A stretch of DNA of 64,000 nucleotides, from NCBI RefSeq assembly GCF_001592085.1, contig NZ_BCWD01000007.1, positions 1 through 64,000 of the forward strand. Direction: 5' to 3'. A program made the position numbers and the translations under genes. This stretch comes from Levilactobacillus senmaizukei DSM 21775 = NBRC 103853 (GTDB lineage: Bacteria > Bacillota > Bacilli > Lactobacillales > Lactobacillaceae). This document shows, one piece after another, positions 33,353 to 42,291 of the stretch. How positions within the stretch are numbered: position 1 is the first letter of the stretch; the number at the start of each line of letters is the position of its first letter. The notes under the pieces were generated by a model that did no database searches, was not told the origin of the DNA, and saw nothing but the letters and a program-made list of their open reading frames with translations.

Positions 33353-33410
33353 TTGACACGGTGTCACCTTCGTGATAAAGTACCTCATAGTCACGAGTGA
33401 CACGGTGTCA
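33353..33410 (+). promoter_or_regulatory. TetR promoter with two identical operators
   Basis: The palindrome TGACACGGTGTCA occurs at 33354-33366 (overlapping -35 TTGACA, 33353-33358) and again at 33398-33410, downstream of -10 TAAAGT (33376-33381; 17-bp spacer). This is a textbook autoregulated TetR promoter for the regulator and ABC genes that follow. Confidence 0.85.
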
Positions 33411-33435
33411 CTTGCGACTTGAAAGGAGTAAAAAA

Positions 33436-33936
33436 ATGCCTTCAAAAACCTATAAAAATTTAACAATCGCCAAGCAGGACCGAATCTTAGCGGCCCTGCT
33501 AAATGAATTTTCCCACTATAGTTTGGCTGATGCCCAGGTGGACCGGATCGTGAAGGATGCCGGGATTGCCCGCGGGGCCTTCTATAAATACTTTGATGAT
33601 TTAACCGACGCCTATCAGACACTGTTCAGACAGGCGATGGCGGCGGTCCATCATGACGTGTCCGATCCAACCGAGGCGTTTGATCCGGCAGCCTATTATA
33701 CGGCCGTGGCTAGCTTCGTCGACCATTTCCAAGATAACAAGTACTCGGCACTGATTCGACGCCATTACAGCGAGAATGAAAGCCTGTTACCGGAAGAACC
33801 CACACCGGCGAGTCTCAGTAGTGCCGATTGGGCCGCTATGGTCTTGAGTCACGCGACGATTAAAGCCATGATGAGTCATCCTTCATCGGCAGTCATGGAT
33901 CGGTTTCGCCAGGCCCTAGAATTGTTGAAAGAATAG
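33436..33936 (+). CDS. TetR/AcrR-family regulator
   Basis: The 166-aa product has the N-terminal TetR helix-turn-helix (DRILAALLNEFSHYSLADAQVDRIVKDAGIARGAFYKYFDDLTDAYQTLF), whose usual pattern is GxxxGxFYxHFxxKxxL, and a helical ligand domain without a known motif. GAAAGGAG precedes ATG 33436. The two TGACACGGTGTCA palindromes in its promoter are its likely sites. It is the first gene of an operon with an ABC permease and ATPase, which it probably represses until a substrate is bound. Confidence 0.9.
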   Translation: MPSKTYKNLTIAKQDRILAALLNEFSHYSLADAQVDRIVKDAGIARGAFYKYFDDLTDAYQTLFRQAMAAVHHDVSDPTEAFDPAAYYTAVASFVDHFQDNKYSALIRRHYSENESLLPEEPTPASLSSADWAAMVLSHATIKAMMSHPSSAVMDRFRQALELLKE

Positions 33937-33947
33937 GAGCGAATGCG

Positions 33948-35009
33948 ATGTTTTTAGCACTGAAAGAAATTCGCCATGAAAAGTTGCGCTATGGGTTGAT
34001 TGTTGGGATGGTGGTCTTGGTCAGTTATCTGGTCTTTGTTCTAAGTGGTCTATCTTATGGGTTAGCCCAGCAGAATACCCAGGCGATTTCGTCTTGGGAT
34101 GCCCGCTCCATAACCTTGAATGATGACGCTAACGAGAGCCTATCGCAATCGCTGATTACCGCGAAGACAGCCAAGACACTGACGCTCAGTCGTCATGAGG
34201 CCTACATTGGTCAGGCTGGCGTGGTAGCCAAGACGCGGGGCCGGGCGAAGTTATCGGCCCAGTTTCTGGGGTTAGATCGTGATCAATTTATCTATGACCG
34301 AGTTCCTGTGACGAGTGGCCATAAACCCACCCAGGCCAATCAAGTTATGGTTGACGACAGCTTTAAGGATAATGGCTACCGTCTGGGGGATCGGGTCCAA
34401 CTGAATTCCACCAGTACGCACTATCGGATTGTAGGGTTCACCCACAATGCTAAGCTGAGCGTTGCGCCCGTTATTTACGGCACATTGGCGACCTGGCGAG
34501 CCCTGAGTCACGTGACGACCGACTTTAAGGCTAGCGGAATTGTTTCGAACGCGGCGACCTTTAAGCCTAAGAACTCGGCACTGGCCACGTTGTCGATGAG
34601 CAAATTTATCAATAAATTGCCGGGCTATTCCGCTCAAAATACCACTTTTACCTTTATGATTGCCTTTCTCATGGTGATTGCAATGGTGGTCATTGCCGTC
34701 TTCCTGTATATTCTCACCATGCAGAAGTTACCCAACTATGCGGTGTTGCGAGCCCAGGGGATTCCCGCGACCGTATTGGTTAATACCACGATTAGTCAGG
34801 CGCTTATCCTGGTGGTGAGTGGGTTGGCAATTGGCGCGGTCCTGACGGCAGCCACGGTCTTGGCCCTGCCCGCCGGTGTCCCGATGAGTTTTAATCTGCC
34901 ATTATTGGCGGGGGTCACCGGGGGAATTTTATTGACCGGTGTCGTGGGGGCATTGATTCCCGTTCGGATTATTTTACACGTTGACCCCGTCAGCGTGATT
35001 GGAGGTTAA
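33948..35009 (+). CDS. FtsX-like ABC transporter permease
   Basis: The 353-aa protein has the MacB/FtsX layout: one N-terminal helix (YGLIVGMVVLVSYLVFVLSGL), a long extracellular domain (about residues 45-230) and three C-terminal helices (TFMIAFLMVIAMVVIAVFLYIL, LVVSGLAIGAVLTAATVLA, GGILLTGVVGALIP). Such permeases act in macrolide-type efflux or peptide resistance. It starts 11 nt behind the TetR gene and is 2 nt before the ATPase gene. Confidence 0.88.
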   Translation: MFLALKEIRHEKLRYGLIVGMVVLVSYLVFVLSGLSYGLAQQNTQAISSWDARSITLNDDANESLSQSLITAKTAKTLTLSRHEAYIGQAGVVAKTRGRAKLSAQFLGLDRDQFIYDRVPVTSGHKPTQANQVMVDDSFKDNGYRLGDRVQLNSTSTHYRIVGFTHNAKLSVAPVIYGTLATWRALSHVTTDFKASGIVSNAATFKPKNSALATLSMSKFINKLPGYSAQNTTFTFMIAFLMVIAMVVIAVFLYILTMQKLPNYAVLRAQGIPATVLVNTTISQALILVVSGLAIGAVLTAATVLALPAGVPMSFNLPLLAGVTGGILLTGVVGALIPVRIILHVDPVSVIGG

Positions 35010-35011
35010 TC

Positions 35012-35683
35012 ATGCCAGCATTAACATTAAGTCATGTGACTAAGGTCTTTGGGCACGATACCAATGAGGTTACGGTTTTAAAGGACGTGAACTTCGAGGC
35101 GGCTACCGGTGAGGTGAGTCTGGTCATTGGGCCGTCCGGTTCCGGCAAGAGTACCTTTCTCACCATTGCCGGTGGTATTCAAACACCGACTGCCGGTGAG
35201 GTCCAGGTACAGTCAGAGAACCTGCATCGGTTGAATGGTAAGGCCCGCGATGCCTTACGGCTAAACAAGATTGGGTTCATTTTGCAGGCCTATAACTTGG
35301 TGCCTTACTTAACCGTTCAAGATCAATTTACGTTGGTCGATCGGGTGAAGCCACAGGGGAATCTCTCTGCCGCGGCTCTAACGGCGCTCCTGACACAGCT
35401 AGGCATTTTGGAGCTGATCCACCAGTTTCCTGGTGAACTTTCGGGTGGCCAAACGCAACGAGTAGCCATTGCCCGGGCGCTCTATCAGAATCCGGAAATC
35501 ATCTTGGCGGATGAACCCACAGCCGCCCTGGATAGTGAACGGGTTAAGGTCGTGGGTGGTTTGCTACGCGATTTGGCCAAACAACATCATAAGGCGATTG
35601 TGGTGGTGACCCACGACCTGCGATTGAAGGAATTCGCCGACAAGACGTATGCGATCATGGATGGTCGCATGACGCTCGCTTGA
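35012..35683 (+). CDS. ABC transporter ATP-binding protein (MacB/LolD-like)
   Basis: The 223-aa ATPase has Walker A GPSGSGKST, the Q-loop (GFILQAYNLVPYLTV), signature LSGGQTQRVAIARAL, Walker B IILADEPTAALD and the H-loop VVVTHD. It pairs with the preceding permease (gap 2 nt, translationally coupled) to form an efflux pump controlled by the TetR regulator. Confidence 0.94.
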   Translation: MPALTLSHVTKVFGHDTNEVTVLKDVNFEAATGEVSLVIGPSGSGKSTFLTIAGGIQTPTAGEVQVQSENLHRLNGKARDALRLNKIGFILQAYNLVPYLTVQDQFTLVDRVKPQGNLSAAALTALLTQLGILELIHQFPGELSGGQTQRVAIARALYQNPEIILADEPTAALDSERVKVVGGLLRDLAKQHHKAIVVVTHDLRLKEFADKTYAIMDGRMTLA

Positions 35684-35765
35684 AAATATTGGTTAACACC
35701 GTCATGAGCAGTTTCTTGGCAAAGTGGTCGATTTTTCTAACCGGGTTGGCAGTTAAATCAGATTA

Positions 35766-35815
35766 AACAGTAAAAATGCTCTGGGGTCAGTCATCCCAAA
35801 GCATTTTTTACTGTT
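35766..35815. terminator. bidirectional terminator
   Basis: AACAGTAAAAATGCT and the facing AGCATTTTTTACTGTT (about 35766-35780 and 35800-35815), with an inner TGGG/CCCA, separate the ABC operon from the convergent WYL gene. Confidence 0.85.
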
Positions 35816-35834
35816 CACGGTCCAGCATCAAGGC

Positions 35835-36794
35835 TTAGTCTAGTTGTGCCAACTGGGCCGTTAGTTCCCGGCGTAACGCAGTTTTGACGGTCGCTGGTGC
35901 GGTGGTAATCTGGGCCGTATGCCCTAAGTATAGGTACCACCGGGTGAAGTCGCGCACCGATTGCGGTTTGGTCACATCCACGGTACATTCGAGTTTGGCC
36001 GTCTGTTGAAAAGGGTCCAGAAACTGTAGGACTGCCGTGGGGTGGGGATGCTGACGGAACTGTTGAATAGCCACCGTGTCCAGGCGGAGAGCGACGTTAG
36101 GTATCGGACGGGCAGCCTGGATGATGGTGGCCAGTTTCTTGGGATCGATGATCTGGTCCGGCGCTAACGACGTGAGCCGTTGAATAGCGGTTATGGCGAT
36201 TTCCCGAAAGCGTTGGGCCTTCAAGTCCCAGACGTCGGCATACCAGTTGTCTTGGCGGTTGTAGACGTGCCGAACCCACACGGCCATCGTCGCTCGCGCT
36301 AGTTGAAGTTTCAACTGACGGCTCACTAAACAGGCGTTGAGTAAGGTTTTTAGCATGGGCGGGGCAAAGTCAGTAAGCTCGGTTAGTTGGGTGTTGGCCG
36401 GATTGGTGTGCTTGAAGACCAGTAGCTCTTGTAAGGTTAACAGGTCGTCTTGCTGAGTTTGTGAAGCGATAGCCACCAACTTTTCAGTTAGCGTGTTGCG
36501 GTTTTGTAGATAGGGGAGTTGTGTGTTTAACGTTGCTAGAAAGCTAACAAAGAGGGCCTTGAGCTCCTCACTGTTAAATTGCACAGCGGGCAGCAATTGA
36601 TTCTGCATGACGGCGTAGCCACCGTCGCGGCCCACGGTAGCGGTCAGGGGCATTCCAAGTTCTTGAATATTATTGAGGTCCCGAATGATGGTGCTACGGG
36701 AAACCTTGAAGTGGGTCATCAGCTCGTGAATGGTAAAGAACTGACGATTGTTGATATAGCGCATGATGGTATTGATTCGGTCGGTTTTAGTCAT
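35835..36794 (-). CDS. WYL-domain HTH regulator (YafY-type)
   Basis: The 319-aa product has an N-terminal HTH_11 (TKTDRINTIMRYINNRQFFTIHELMTHFKVSRSTIIRDLNNIQELGMPL) and a C-terminal WYL-like region (NWYADVWDLKAQRFREIAITAIQRL; Trp-Tyr-Ala replaces WYL) then a WCX domain. Such proteins sense small ligands or nucleic acid and repress nearby genes. It is divergent from two GyrI-like genes, likely targets. Gap is 82 nt. Confidence 0.88.
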   Translation of the reverse strand: MTKTDRINTIMRYINNRQFFTIHELMTHFKVSRSTIIRDLNNIQELGMPLTATVGRDGGYAVMQNQLLPAVQFNSEELKALFVSFLATLNTQLPYLQNRNTLTEKLVAIASQTQQDDLLTLQELLVFKHTNPANTQLTELTDFAPPMLKTLLNACLVSRQLKLQLARATMAVWVRHVYNRQDNWYADVWDLKAQRFREIAITAIQRLTSLAPDQIIDPKKLATIIQAARPIPNVALRLDTVAIQQFRQHPHPTAVLQFLDPFQQTAKLECTVDVTKPQSVRDFTRWYLYLGHTAQITTAPATVKTALRRELTAQLAQLD

Positions 36795-36876
36795 ATTGGT
36801 TTTCTCCTAACAGTGTCACTTTTTGAAACCATTAGACGGTACACTGAGTTTATCATCTTAAGGAGGCCACAACAAC

Positions 36877-37347
36877 ATGGCAGATTACACGATTGAAACA
36901 AAGGCAGCATTTACAGTCCTGGGCATCGATAAACTTCTGACTGGCGACTACTCGACGATGGGTCAGCAGAAGCAGGACTTCTGGCGGGGGATTAATGCCA
37001 ATCATGCCCTAGATGAATTGACCGGGATTAATGATTATCCTTTTGCCGTTAATGAAGCAATTAATGGCGAATTTCATTACTATGCGGGTCGCCAAGTCGC
37101 GCCAGCCACGACGGCGGCCGCTGGTCAACGGTTGATCGAATTTCCAGCCGGCAAGTATCTGGTAATAACTGGCACGGCCGCCGATCAGATGGGTGTTTAC
37201 AATGCCTTAGAGGGCCCGGCCTTCGGCGAGATTTTGCCACAACTGACGGACTATGCCTACGTTGGTGGTCCCAACACCTCGTTTGTAACGGGGACGGATG
37301 CCGATGGGGTTCATGGCGAAATGTTGATCCCGTTAGTTGAAAAATAA
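36877..37347 (+). CDS. GyrI-like effector-binding protein
   Basis: The 156-aa product is a stand-alone GyrI/AraC effector-binding domain: TIETKAAFTVLGIDKLLTG, DFWRGINAN, FHYYAGRQV and FPAGKYLVITGTA. Domains of this type bind small hydrophobic ligands or hydrolyse them; some protect gyrase. TAAGGAGG precedes ATG 36877. The gene is divergent from the WYL regulator. Confidence 0.82.
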   Translation: MADYTIETKAAFTVLGIDKLLTGDYSTMGQQKQDFWRGINANHALDELTGINDYPFAVNEAINGEFHYYAGRQVAPATTAAAGQRLIEFPAGKYLVITGTAADQMGVYNALEGPAFGEILPQLTDYAYVGGPNTSFVTGTDADGVHGEMLIPLVEK

Positions 37348-37426
37348 TGCCAGAAAGCGCTAGTCAATTGGACTGGCGTTTTTTTGGTGAAATGAAGCGT
37401 AACCCTGGGGATTGGAGGATGACGAT

Positions 37427-38056
37427 ATGAAGCATGAATGGCGGAAGAGCGAACAGGCTTGGTATTTGCCGAAAGAACCGACGGTGTTGACGTTGCCGCG
37501 GTTGAACTTTATCACGATTCAAGGTCAGGGTGATCCTAACCAACCCGAATTCAGCGAGCAGATCGGCGCCTTGTATCCGGTAGCCTATGACCTGAGAATG
37601 GCGTTAAAGCGGGGCGAACTCGGCGATCCGTACGAATACGTCGTTTATCCGTTGGAGGGCGTCTGGACGACGACAGATGGCTCACGGGGAGTAAATTTAA
37701 ACAAGGCCGCTTTACGGTACAAGATCATGTTGCGGCAGCCAGATCGATTAACTGAGGCAGACTTCCGAGCCAGCCTGCAGCGAGTCCGTGCGAAGAAGAC
37801 CAATCCCTGGTTGGACCAGATTCGGTGGGAATCTTATGAAGAGGGACTCGTCTTACAAACGATCCACCACGGACCGTTTGATGATGAACCGGCAACCTTT
37901 GCCAACCTACAACAGATCCTAAAAGAGCGACGGTTACAGGTCCGACCGACGATGGGAGATTACTGGCATCGGGAAATTTATCTGACGGATACACGGCGTA
38001 CGGCTCCCGAAAAGGCGAAGACGGTTTTGCGCTACCGGGTAGAACCAACTGATTAA
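37427..38056 (+). CDS. GyrI-like domain protein
   Basis: The 209-aa product resembles the GyrI-like small-molecule-binding family: EWRKSEQAWYLPKEPTVLTLPRLNFITIQGQGDPN, GEYVVYPLEGVWTT-like core and GPFDDEPATFANLQQ, HREIYLTDTRRTAPEK. ATTGGAGGATG precedes ATG 37427. It follows the first GyrI-like gene by 79 nt and is closed by a terminator; likely the same regulon. Function unknown. Confidence 0.8.
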   Translation: MKHEWRKSEQAWYLPKEPTVLTLPRLNFITIQGQGDPNQPEFSEQIGALYPVAYDLRMALKRGELGDPYEYVVYPLEGVWTTTDGSRGVNLNKAALRYKIMLRQPDRLTEADFRASLQRVRAKKTNPWLDQIRWESYEEGLVLQTIHHGPFDDEPATFANLQQILKERRLQVRPTMGDYWHREIYLTDTRRTAPEKAKTVLRYRVEPTD

Positions 38057-38071
38057 GAGAAAATAAAAAAT

Positions 38072-38115
38072 GACTGATGCTTACCGTCCAGTTAGGCGGT
38101 AAGCATCAGTCGTTT
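38072..38115 (+). terminator. intrinsic terminator
   Basis: GACTGATGCTTACCG (38072-38086) pairs with CGGTAAGCATCAGTC (38097-38111), followed by GTTTTG. Confidence 0.85.
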
Positions 38116-38622
38116 TGTTATTATTTATAACCGTTGCTCCTCATGAATTGGCTATGGCGGGGGTTTAGTTTGACAAAGTGGGTAAAAGAAAAGAGTCATC
38201 CGAAGATGACTCTCGTCTTACATCACAATCGTACCCGGACTAATCACTCGCGAAGGGGGCAAGTGGTCAGGCGAGCTGACACACTTACAGTCTTTAACCG
38301 AAACGAGTTCGGACCGGCTGTTGGATCAGTGTCGTTCACACATTGTCGACTAAACAACGGCTAACAGTTCTCACCAACACCCCACCGGCGCCTGGACAGG
38401 TCGGTTGATTATTAGATTTAGTGCAGACTTCTAGCTTGTAAGGGTTCGCTGGAAGCTGACGGTTGCGGTCGATCGGGGGGGAATAGCTGGGCTATTCGTG
38501 GTCGGCCACGGATGAAACTGGTTTCTGAGACGCCATTTGTGGCTCGGGGATTCTCGATCCGGGCGACCGGCGACCGCTGAAACGGGTTGGGTCAGGCAAA
38601 TTTTTCCGCCTGACGTCACCCT
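38116..38622. other. 500-bp region with hairpins and no supported gene
   Basis: GAGTCATC-CGAA-GATGACTC (38193-38212) is followed on the minus strand by TTTTCTTTT, so it terminates a leftward transcript. Further on, GCGGTCG (38465-38471) pairs with CGACCGC (38571-38577), enclosing AATAGC-TGG-GCTATT (38482-38496), and GTCAGGC (38591-38597) pairs with GCCTGAC (38608-38614) just after the dehydrogenase stop. A structured RNA is possible; a 76-codon plus-strand frame at 38134 is not credited. Confidence 0.4.
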
Positions 38623-39795
38623 TTATTTTGCGTCGTAGGCTGCTTGGAAGATCTTGATGATATCTTCTTTAGTCCCCTTACGAGGGTTAGAGAAGGCGTT
38701 CCCATCCTTTAAGGCGTTTTCAGCCATCAATTCAAAGTCTTCTGGCTTAACACCGATTTCCTTGATGGACTTAGGAATACCAACGTCTTCGGACATTTGC
38801 TTCATGGCCTTGATGGACAATTCAGCAGCGTCACGAGTTGATAAACCATCGGTGTTTTCACCCATGATCTTTGCTAATTCGGCAAAACGTTCTGGGCAAG
38901 CAATGATGTTGTATTGTTCAACGTAAGGTAAGAGCAATGCACAGCAAACACCATGAGGTGCATCGTATTGGCCACCAAGTTGGTGAGCCATAGCGTGAAC
39001 GTAACCTAAGTTGGCGTTGTTAAAGGCCATCCCAGCTAACATTTCAGCTTCAACCATCTTAGTCCGTGCGTCCAGGTTGTGACCGTTGGCAACGGCTTCA
39101 CGTAAGGAAGTTTCAATTAACTTGATAGCTTCGATACATTGTGAGTCGGTGATCGGGTTATGATCAACGGAAACGTAGGGTTCGATGGATTGAACAAAGG
39201 CGTCCATCCCAGTAGCGGCAGTTAAGCCCTTAGGAACATCGAGCATCAAAGTTGGGTCGTTGTATGAAACCAACGGAATGTTCCGCCATGAAACGACCAC
39301 GAACTTCAAGTGAGTTTCTTCGTTAGTGATAACCGCGTGACGGGTCAATTCTGAACCAGTCCCGGCAGTCGTGTTAACGGCAATTAGTGGAGGTAATGGG
39401 TTGTCGAACGTTTCGATCCCAGCGAGCTTCGTAATGTCGTCGCCGTTGGTCAAGATAATGCCGGCACCCTTACCAGTATCGTGAGCAGACCCCCCACCAA
39501 TAGTAATGATGGAGTCCGCACCAGAGTCTTCATAAAGTTTCTTAACTTCTTTAATGTTACGAATCTTTGGGTTTGGTTCGACATTGTTGTAAATGACGTA
39601 GTCGACGCCAGCAGCCTTCAGTGAAGCCAGCGACTGTTGAACGGCACCATTTTCCATGCTTTCCAGGAATTTATCGGTAACAATTACCGGTTTCTTCATT
39701 CCTAACATCTTTGCACGGTCACCAATTTTAGAGATTACACCAGGGCCAAAAAAGTTGACGCTGGGCATCAGAAAGTCATAACTACGATCAGCCAT
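38623..39795 (-). CDS. iron-containing alcohol dehydrogenase (1,3-propanediol dehydrogenase-like)
   Basis: The 390-aa type III (iron) alcohol dehydrogenase has the NAD-binding GGGSAHDTGKG motif, TTAGTGSELTRHAV, and the metal ligands in DAFVQSIEPYVS and HAMAHQLGGQYDAPHG. Length and sequence fit DhaT/1,3-propanediol dehydrogenases of heterofermentative lactobacilli, which reduce 3-hydroxypropionaldehyde and regenerate NAD+. GAAGGTATTTGTATA precedes ATG 39795. It is monocistronic with a long upstream region; no glycerol dehydratase genes are in the window. Confidence 0.9.
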   Translation of the reverse strand: MADRSYDFLMPSVNFFGPGVISKIGDRAKMLGMKKPVIVTDKFLESMENGAVQQSLASLKAAGVDYVIYNNVEPNPKIRNIKEVKKLYEDSGADSIITIGGGSAHDTGKGAGIILTNGDDITKLAGIETFDNPLPPLIAVNTTAGTGSELTRHAVITNEETHLKFVVVSWRNIPLVSYNDPTLMLDVPKGLTAATGMDAFVQSIEPYVSVDHNPITDSQCIEAIKLIETSLREAVANGHNLDARTKMVEAEMLAGMAFNNANLGYVHAMAHQLGGQYDAPHGVCCALLLPYVEQYNIIACPERFAELAKIMGENTDGLSTRDAAELSIKAMKQMSEDVGIPKSIKEIGVKPEDFELMAENALKDGNAFSNPRKGTKEDIIKIFQAAYDAK

Positions 39796-40206
39796 TATAC
39801 AAATACCTTCTTTCAGAAGTTTTGAAAATCTTTAATACCGATTTCACAAAGCAATTATAGCCGAACTAGTTACAGTTTGCAATAGGTTTCCGATGGAAGA
39901 TAGGTCGTTGAACGAAAAAACTAATAGAGTACACTGATAGCAAGCGATCGGTCGCCTAAAAGAAAATTTAAGTTAATGCTTTCACAGGTGAAAAAGCGAT
40001 CGTGAAAAGGATCGTAAATTTCATAAGTTTTGATTGATTGTTCTATCAGTGAAGGGCGTTTCCGGTCAATGATTGGATAAGTAGTTGCGTCGGTTATTTA
40101 AAAATGGATTTATTTATTGTAGTTAAATAACAATTAGCTTAAACTGAAACTATGGTTCCAGCATTATACATAAAAAGTCTTTATAAAAAAATGGAGGCAC
40201 GTACAT
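39796..40206. other. 410-bp divergent intergenic region
   Basis: AT-rich promoters for the dehydrogenase (left) and lipoprotein (right), with a small GCGATC-GGTCGC dyad near 39945 and AGCGATCGTGAAAAGGATCG near 39993. No gene is supported. Confidence 0.4.
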
Positions 40207-40953
40207 ATGAAAATCAAAAAAATTATCCTGACGGCGGCCTTGGCAGTCTTAGCAGTTGGGATGGCGGGTTGTACCGCTGGGAACAGTGCGGCAGATAAAA
40301 ACGGCAGTTCCAGCAGTTCATCCAATAGTCAATTGGCCGAAGACGAGGTTATTATTAAAGATGCCCAGTCATTGAACGCCGATGGCCACTATAAGGCTTC
40401 CAATAAGAAGCTAAGCAGTATTGATATTGCAGATCTGAGCAAGAAGGGCTTCGGCTCATTGAAATCCGAATACTTCCATTTGCAGAAGAGTAACGACAAG
40501 TTCCTATTAAAGGATAACAAGTCTTCCAAGTCGACCAATAATGGGAATAACACGTCGAATAATAACACCACTTCGACGGGAACTAATAACAGTTTTAGTA
40601 GTTTCTCGAAGTTCACCGGGGACTATGTTTTCTACAATTCTGATTCCGATCGGCAACAAATGGATCTGACGATTAGTTCCGATGGTTCTGTCGTTCAACA
40701 CAACAATGATGGTTCGGCCTTTTACGGGACGGCGGTCGCTTCCGGATCTAGCCAAAGTGGCATTCTGTCTTATGACGTGACGACGGGGACGAATGACACC
40801 AAGAAGATTAACGCCAACGTTGAAATCGATGTGACCTGGGACAATGGGGAACACGAAACGTACTACGGCTATACATCTTACGATGATGACATTGTGTTGA
40901 CCGATGGGAATTCTTACCACGGCGACCTGGTCAACGAGGTTTGGATCAAGTAA
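40207..40953 (+). CDS. lipoprotein of unknown function
   Basis: The 248-aa product has a lipoprotein signal peptide with lipobox GMAGC (Cys22), then a Ser-rich linker, a helical region, an Asn/Thr/Ser-rich spacer (about residues 105-130) and a C-terminal beta domain (FTGDYVFYNSDSDRQQMDLTISSDGSVVQHN ... NGEHETYYGYTSYDDDIVLTDG). It is anchored outside the membrane; no family is recognised. ATGGAGGCACGTACAT precedes ATG 40207. A terminator (40975-41004) separates it from the serine hydrolase gene. Confidence 0.78.
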   Translation: MKIKKIILTAALAVLAVGMAGCTAGNSAADKNGSSSSSSNSQLAEDEVIIKDAQSLNADGHYKASNKKLSSIDIADLSKKGFGSLKSEYFHLQKSNDKFLLKDNKSSKSTNNGNNTSNNNTTSTGTNNSFSSFSKFTGDYVFYNSDSDRQQMDLTISSDGSVVQHNNDGSAFYGTAVASGSSQSGILSYDVTTGTNDTKKINANVEIDVTWDNGEHETYYGYTSYDDDIVLTDGNSYHGDLVNEVWIK

Positions 40954-40974
40954 AGTTAGGGTGAACAAAATGAG

Positions 40975-41004
40975 GTCCGGGACGGTGGTCTCGGACTTTT
41001 CTTT
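40975..41004 (+). terminator. intrinsic terminator
   Basis: GTCCGGGAC (40975-40983) pairs with GTCTCGGAC (40988-40996), followed by TTTTCTTTT. Confidence 0.8.
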
Positions 41005-41018
41005 TAGGAGTGAAAACA

Positions 41019-42002
41019 ATGAAAAAACGTGGATTAGCGGGAATCGCCGTCATCGTTTTGATCCTGGTCGGCGGCGGGCTCTGGTGGGGTCAGGCGAATT
41101 CTAAACTGGCACCGGCACGCTCAACGAGTCAGTCGGCGAGTCGATCAAACGCCCCGCGGCCAACCAAAAAGGCGAAGACGCCAGCCAAAAAAGCCAAGAC
41201 TAGTGGGCAAACGAGTAAGGCTTATCCCTTCAAGACCATTACCCAACAGACAGTGGGAAAGCTGAAAGGCCACAATTCAGTTGCCATTGCGACGAGCTTT
41301 TCCGGTGACCACTATCAGTGGCATAATCAGGCACAACGAGCCGCCAGTGATATCAAGGTCTTTATCTTGGCGACGGTTTACCATCAGGTGGATCAGGGAA
41401 AATATCAACTCAGCGGGCACTATACGTTAAGGGATGCCGACAAGGTTGGTGGAACCGGTAGCCTGCAAGGCATGGCGGCCGGTACGACCGTGACCAACCA
41501 ACAACTATTACATTATATGATGACCGTTAGTGATAACACGGCAACGAATGTTATCCTCCGGCAGGTTGGGGGATTGGGCGTTGTTAATCAATATGCACGG
41601 GAGCTGGGGGCCAAGGATACCCACGTGGTTCGCAAGATGATGGATCAGAAGGCCTTAGATGCCGGTACGGACAACCTGACGTCGGTGGCTGATCTGAGCA
41701 TGGTTCTGATGAAACTTTGGCGGCATCAGTTGATATCGACCTCGGCGGACACGGCGATGTTGAAACTGATGAGTGAAAATACCAACCACAGCAAGTTGCC
41801 TAAGAATGTCCCCACCGATCGGACGATCTACAACAAGACGGGGGAATTCGATACCTATGGTGTTGAGAATGATGCCGCCATCTTTGCTAAGGGTGGCAAG
41901 GCAGTGGTCGTCGTCGCCATGAGCGAGGGCGGCCAACTCGGCCAGCAAATACCAGCCATGAATCGGCTCGGTCAACAGGTCGATCACGCGGTCTTTGGCT
42001 AA
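41019..42002 (+). CDS. class A beta-lactamase-like serine hydrolase
   Basis: The 327-aa product has a signal anchor (MKKRGLAGIAVIVLILVGGG), a Lys/Pro/Ser-rich linker and a penicillin-binding-fold hydrolase with the triad SDIK (SxxK), SDN (MTVSDNTATN) and KTG (YNKTGE). It resembles lactobacillar serine hydrolases related to class A beta-lactamases that act on cell wall or are of unknown substrate; it need not confer resistance. TTAGGAGTG precedes ATG 41019. Confidence 0.85.
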   Translation: MKKRGLAGIAVIVLILVGGGLWWGQANSKLAPARSTSQSASRSNAPRPTKKAKTPAKKAKTSGQTSKAYPFKTITQQTVGKLKGHNSVAIATSFSGDHYQWHNQAQRAASDIKVFILATVYHQVDQGKYQLSGHYTLRDADKVGGTGSLQGMAAGTTVTNQQLLHYMMTVSDNTATNVILRQVGGLGVVNQYARELGAKDTHVVRKMMDQKALDAGTDNLTSVADLSMVLMKLWRHQLISTSADTAMLKLMSENTNHSKLPKNVPTDRTIYNKTGEFDTYGVENDAAIFAKGGKAVVVVAMSEGGQLGQQIPAMNRLGQQVDHAVFG

Positions 42003-42018
42003 GTCTTGATGGGTTTGG

Positions 42019-42193
42019 ACCGCCGACGGCGGTTAGGGGCTCCGTCCTATGGGGCCCGCTTGGAGCCAAGAGACGGTCTCCAAGCTCACTTTCAAGCCAC
42101 CCAAAGAACGGGTAGCTCGAAAGGTGGCCCGTGGTGTAAGACCGGCAAGTCCGGCCGCTCTAACGCCACCGACACAGGACTACGCCCCTAACC
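42019..42193. repeat. structured non-coding repeat, copy 1
   Basis: Opening hairpin ACCGCC-GAC-GGCGGT (42019-42033), then outer stem GGTTAGGGG (42031-42039) with CCCCTAACC (42185-42193) enclosing GTCCT/AGGAC (42044-42048, 42176-42180), CTTGGAG/CTCCAAG (42059-42065, 42078-42084) and GCCACC/GGTGGC (42096-42101, 42123-42128). A second copy lies 273 bp downstream. Open frames here have no ribosome site. A structured RNA or repeat element is inferred. Confidence 0.6.
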
Positions 42194-42291
42194 ACCTTTG
42201 GCTTAGATCCAGCTTGCCAGTAGTGGTTGACGCTCCTGAATGGCGAGATGGACACGATGACTCGGATGTTGATTAGGGCTTGATGGACTGG

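Noticed and set aside
38134-38364. 76-codon plus-strand frame
   Set aside because: Composition is unlike a protein, there is no proper ribosome site and it crosses a terminator hairpin.
42006-42276. 61- and 75-codon frames over the structured repeats
   Set aside because: No ribosome sites; the base pattern follows stems, not codons, and the frames are not kept between the two copies.
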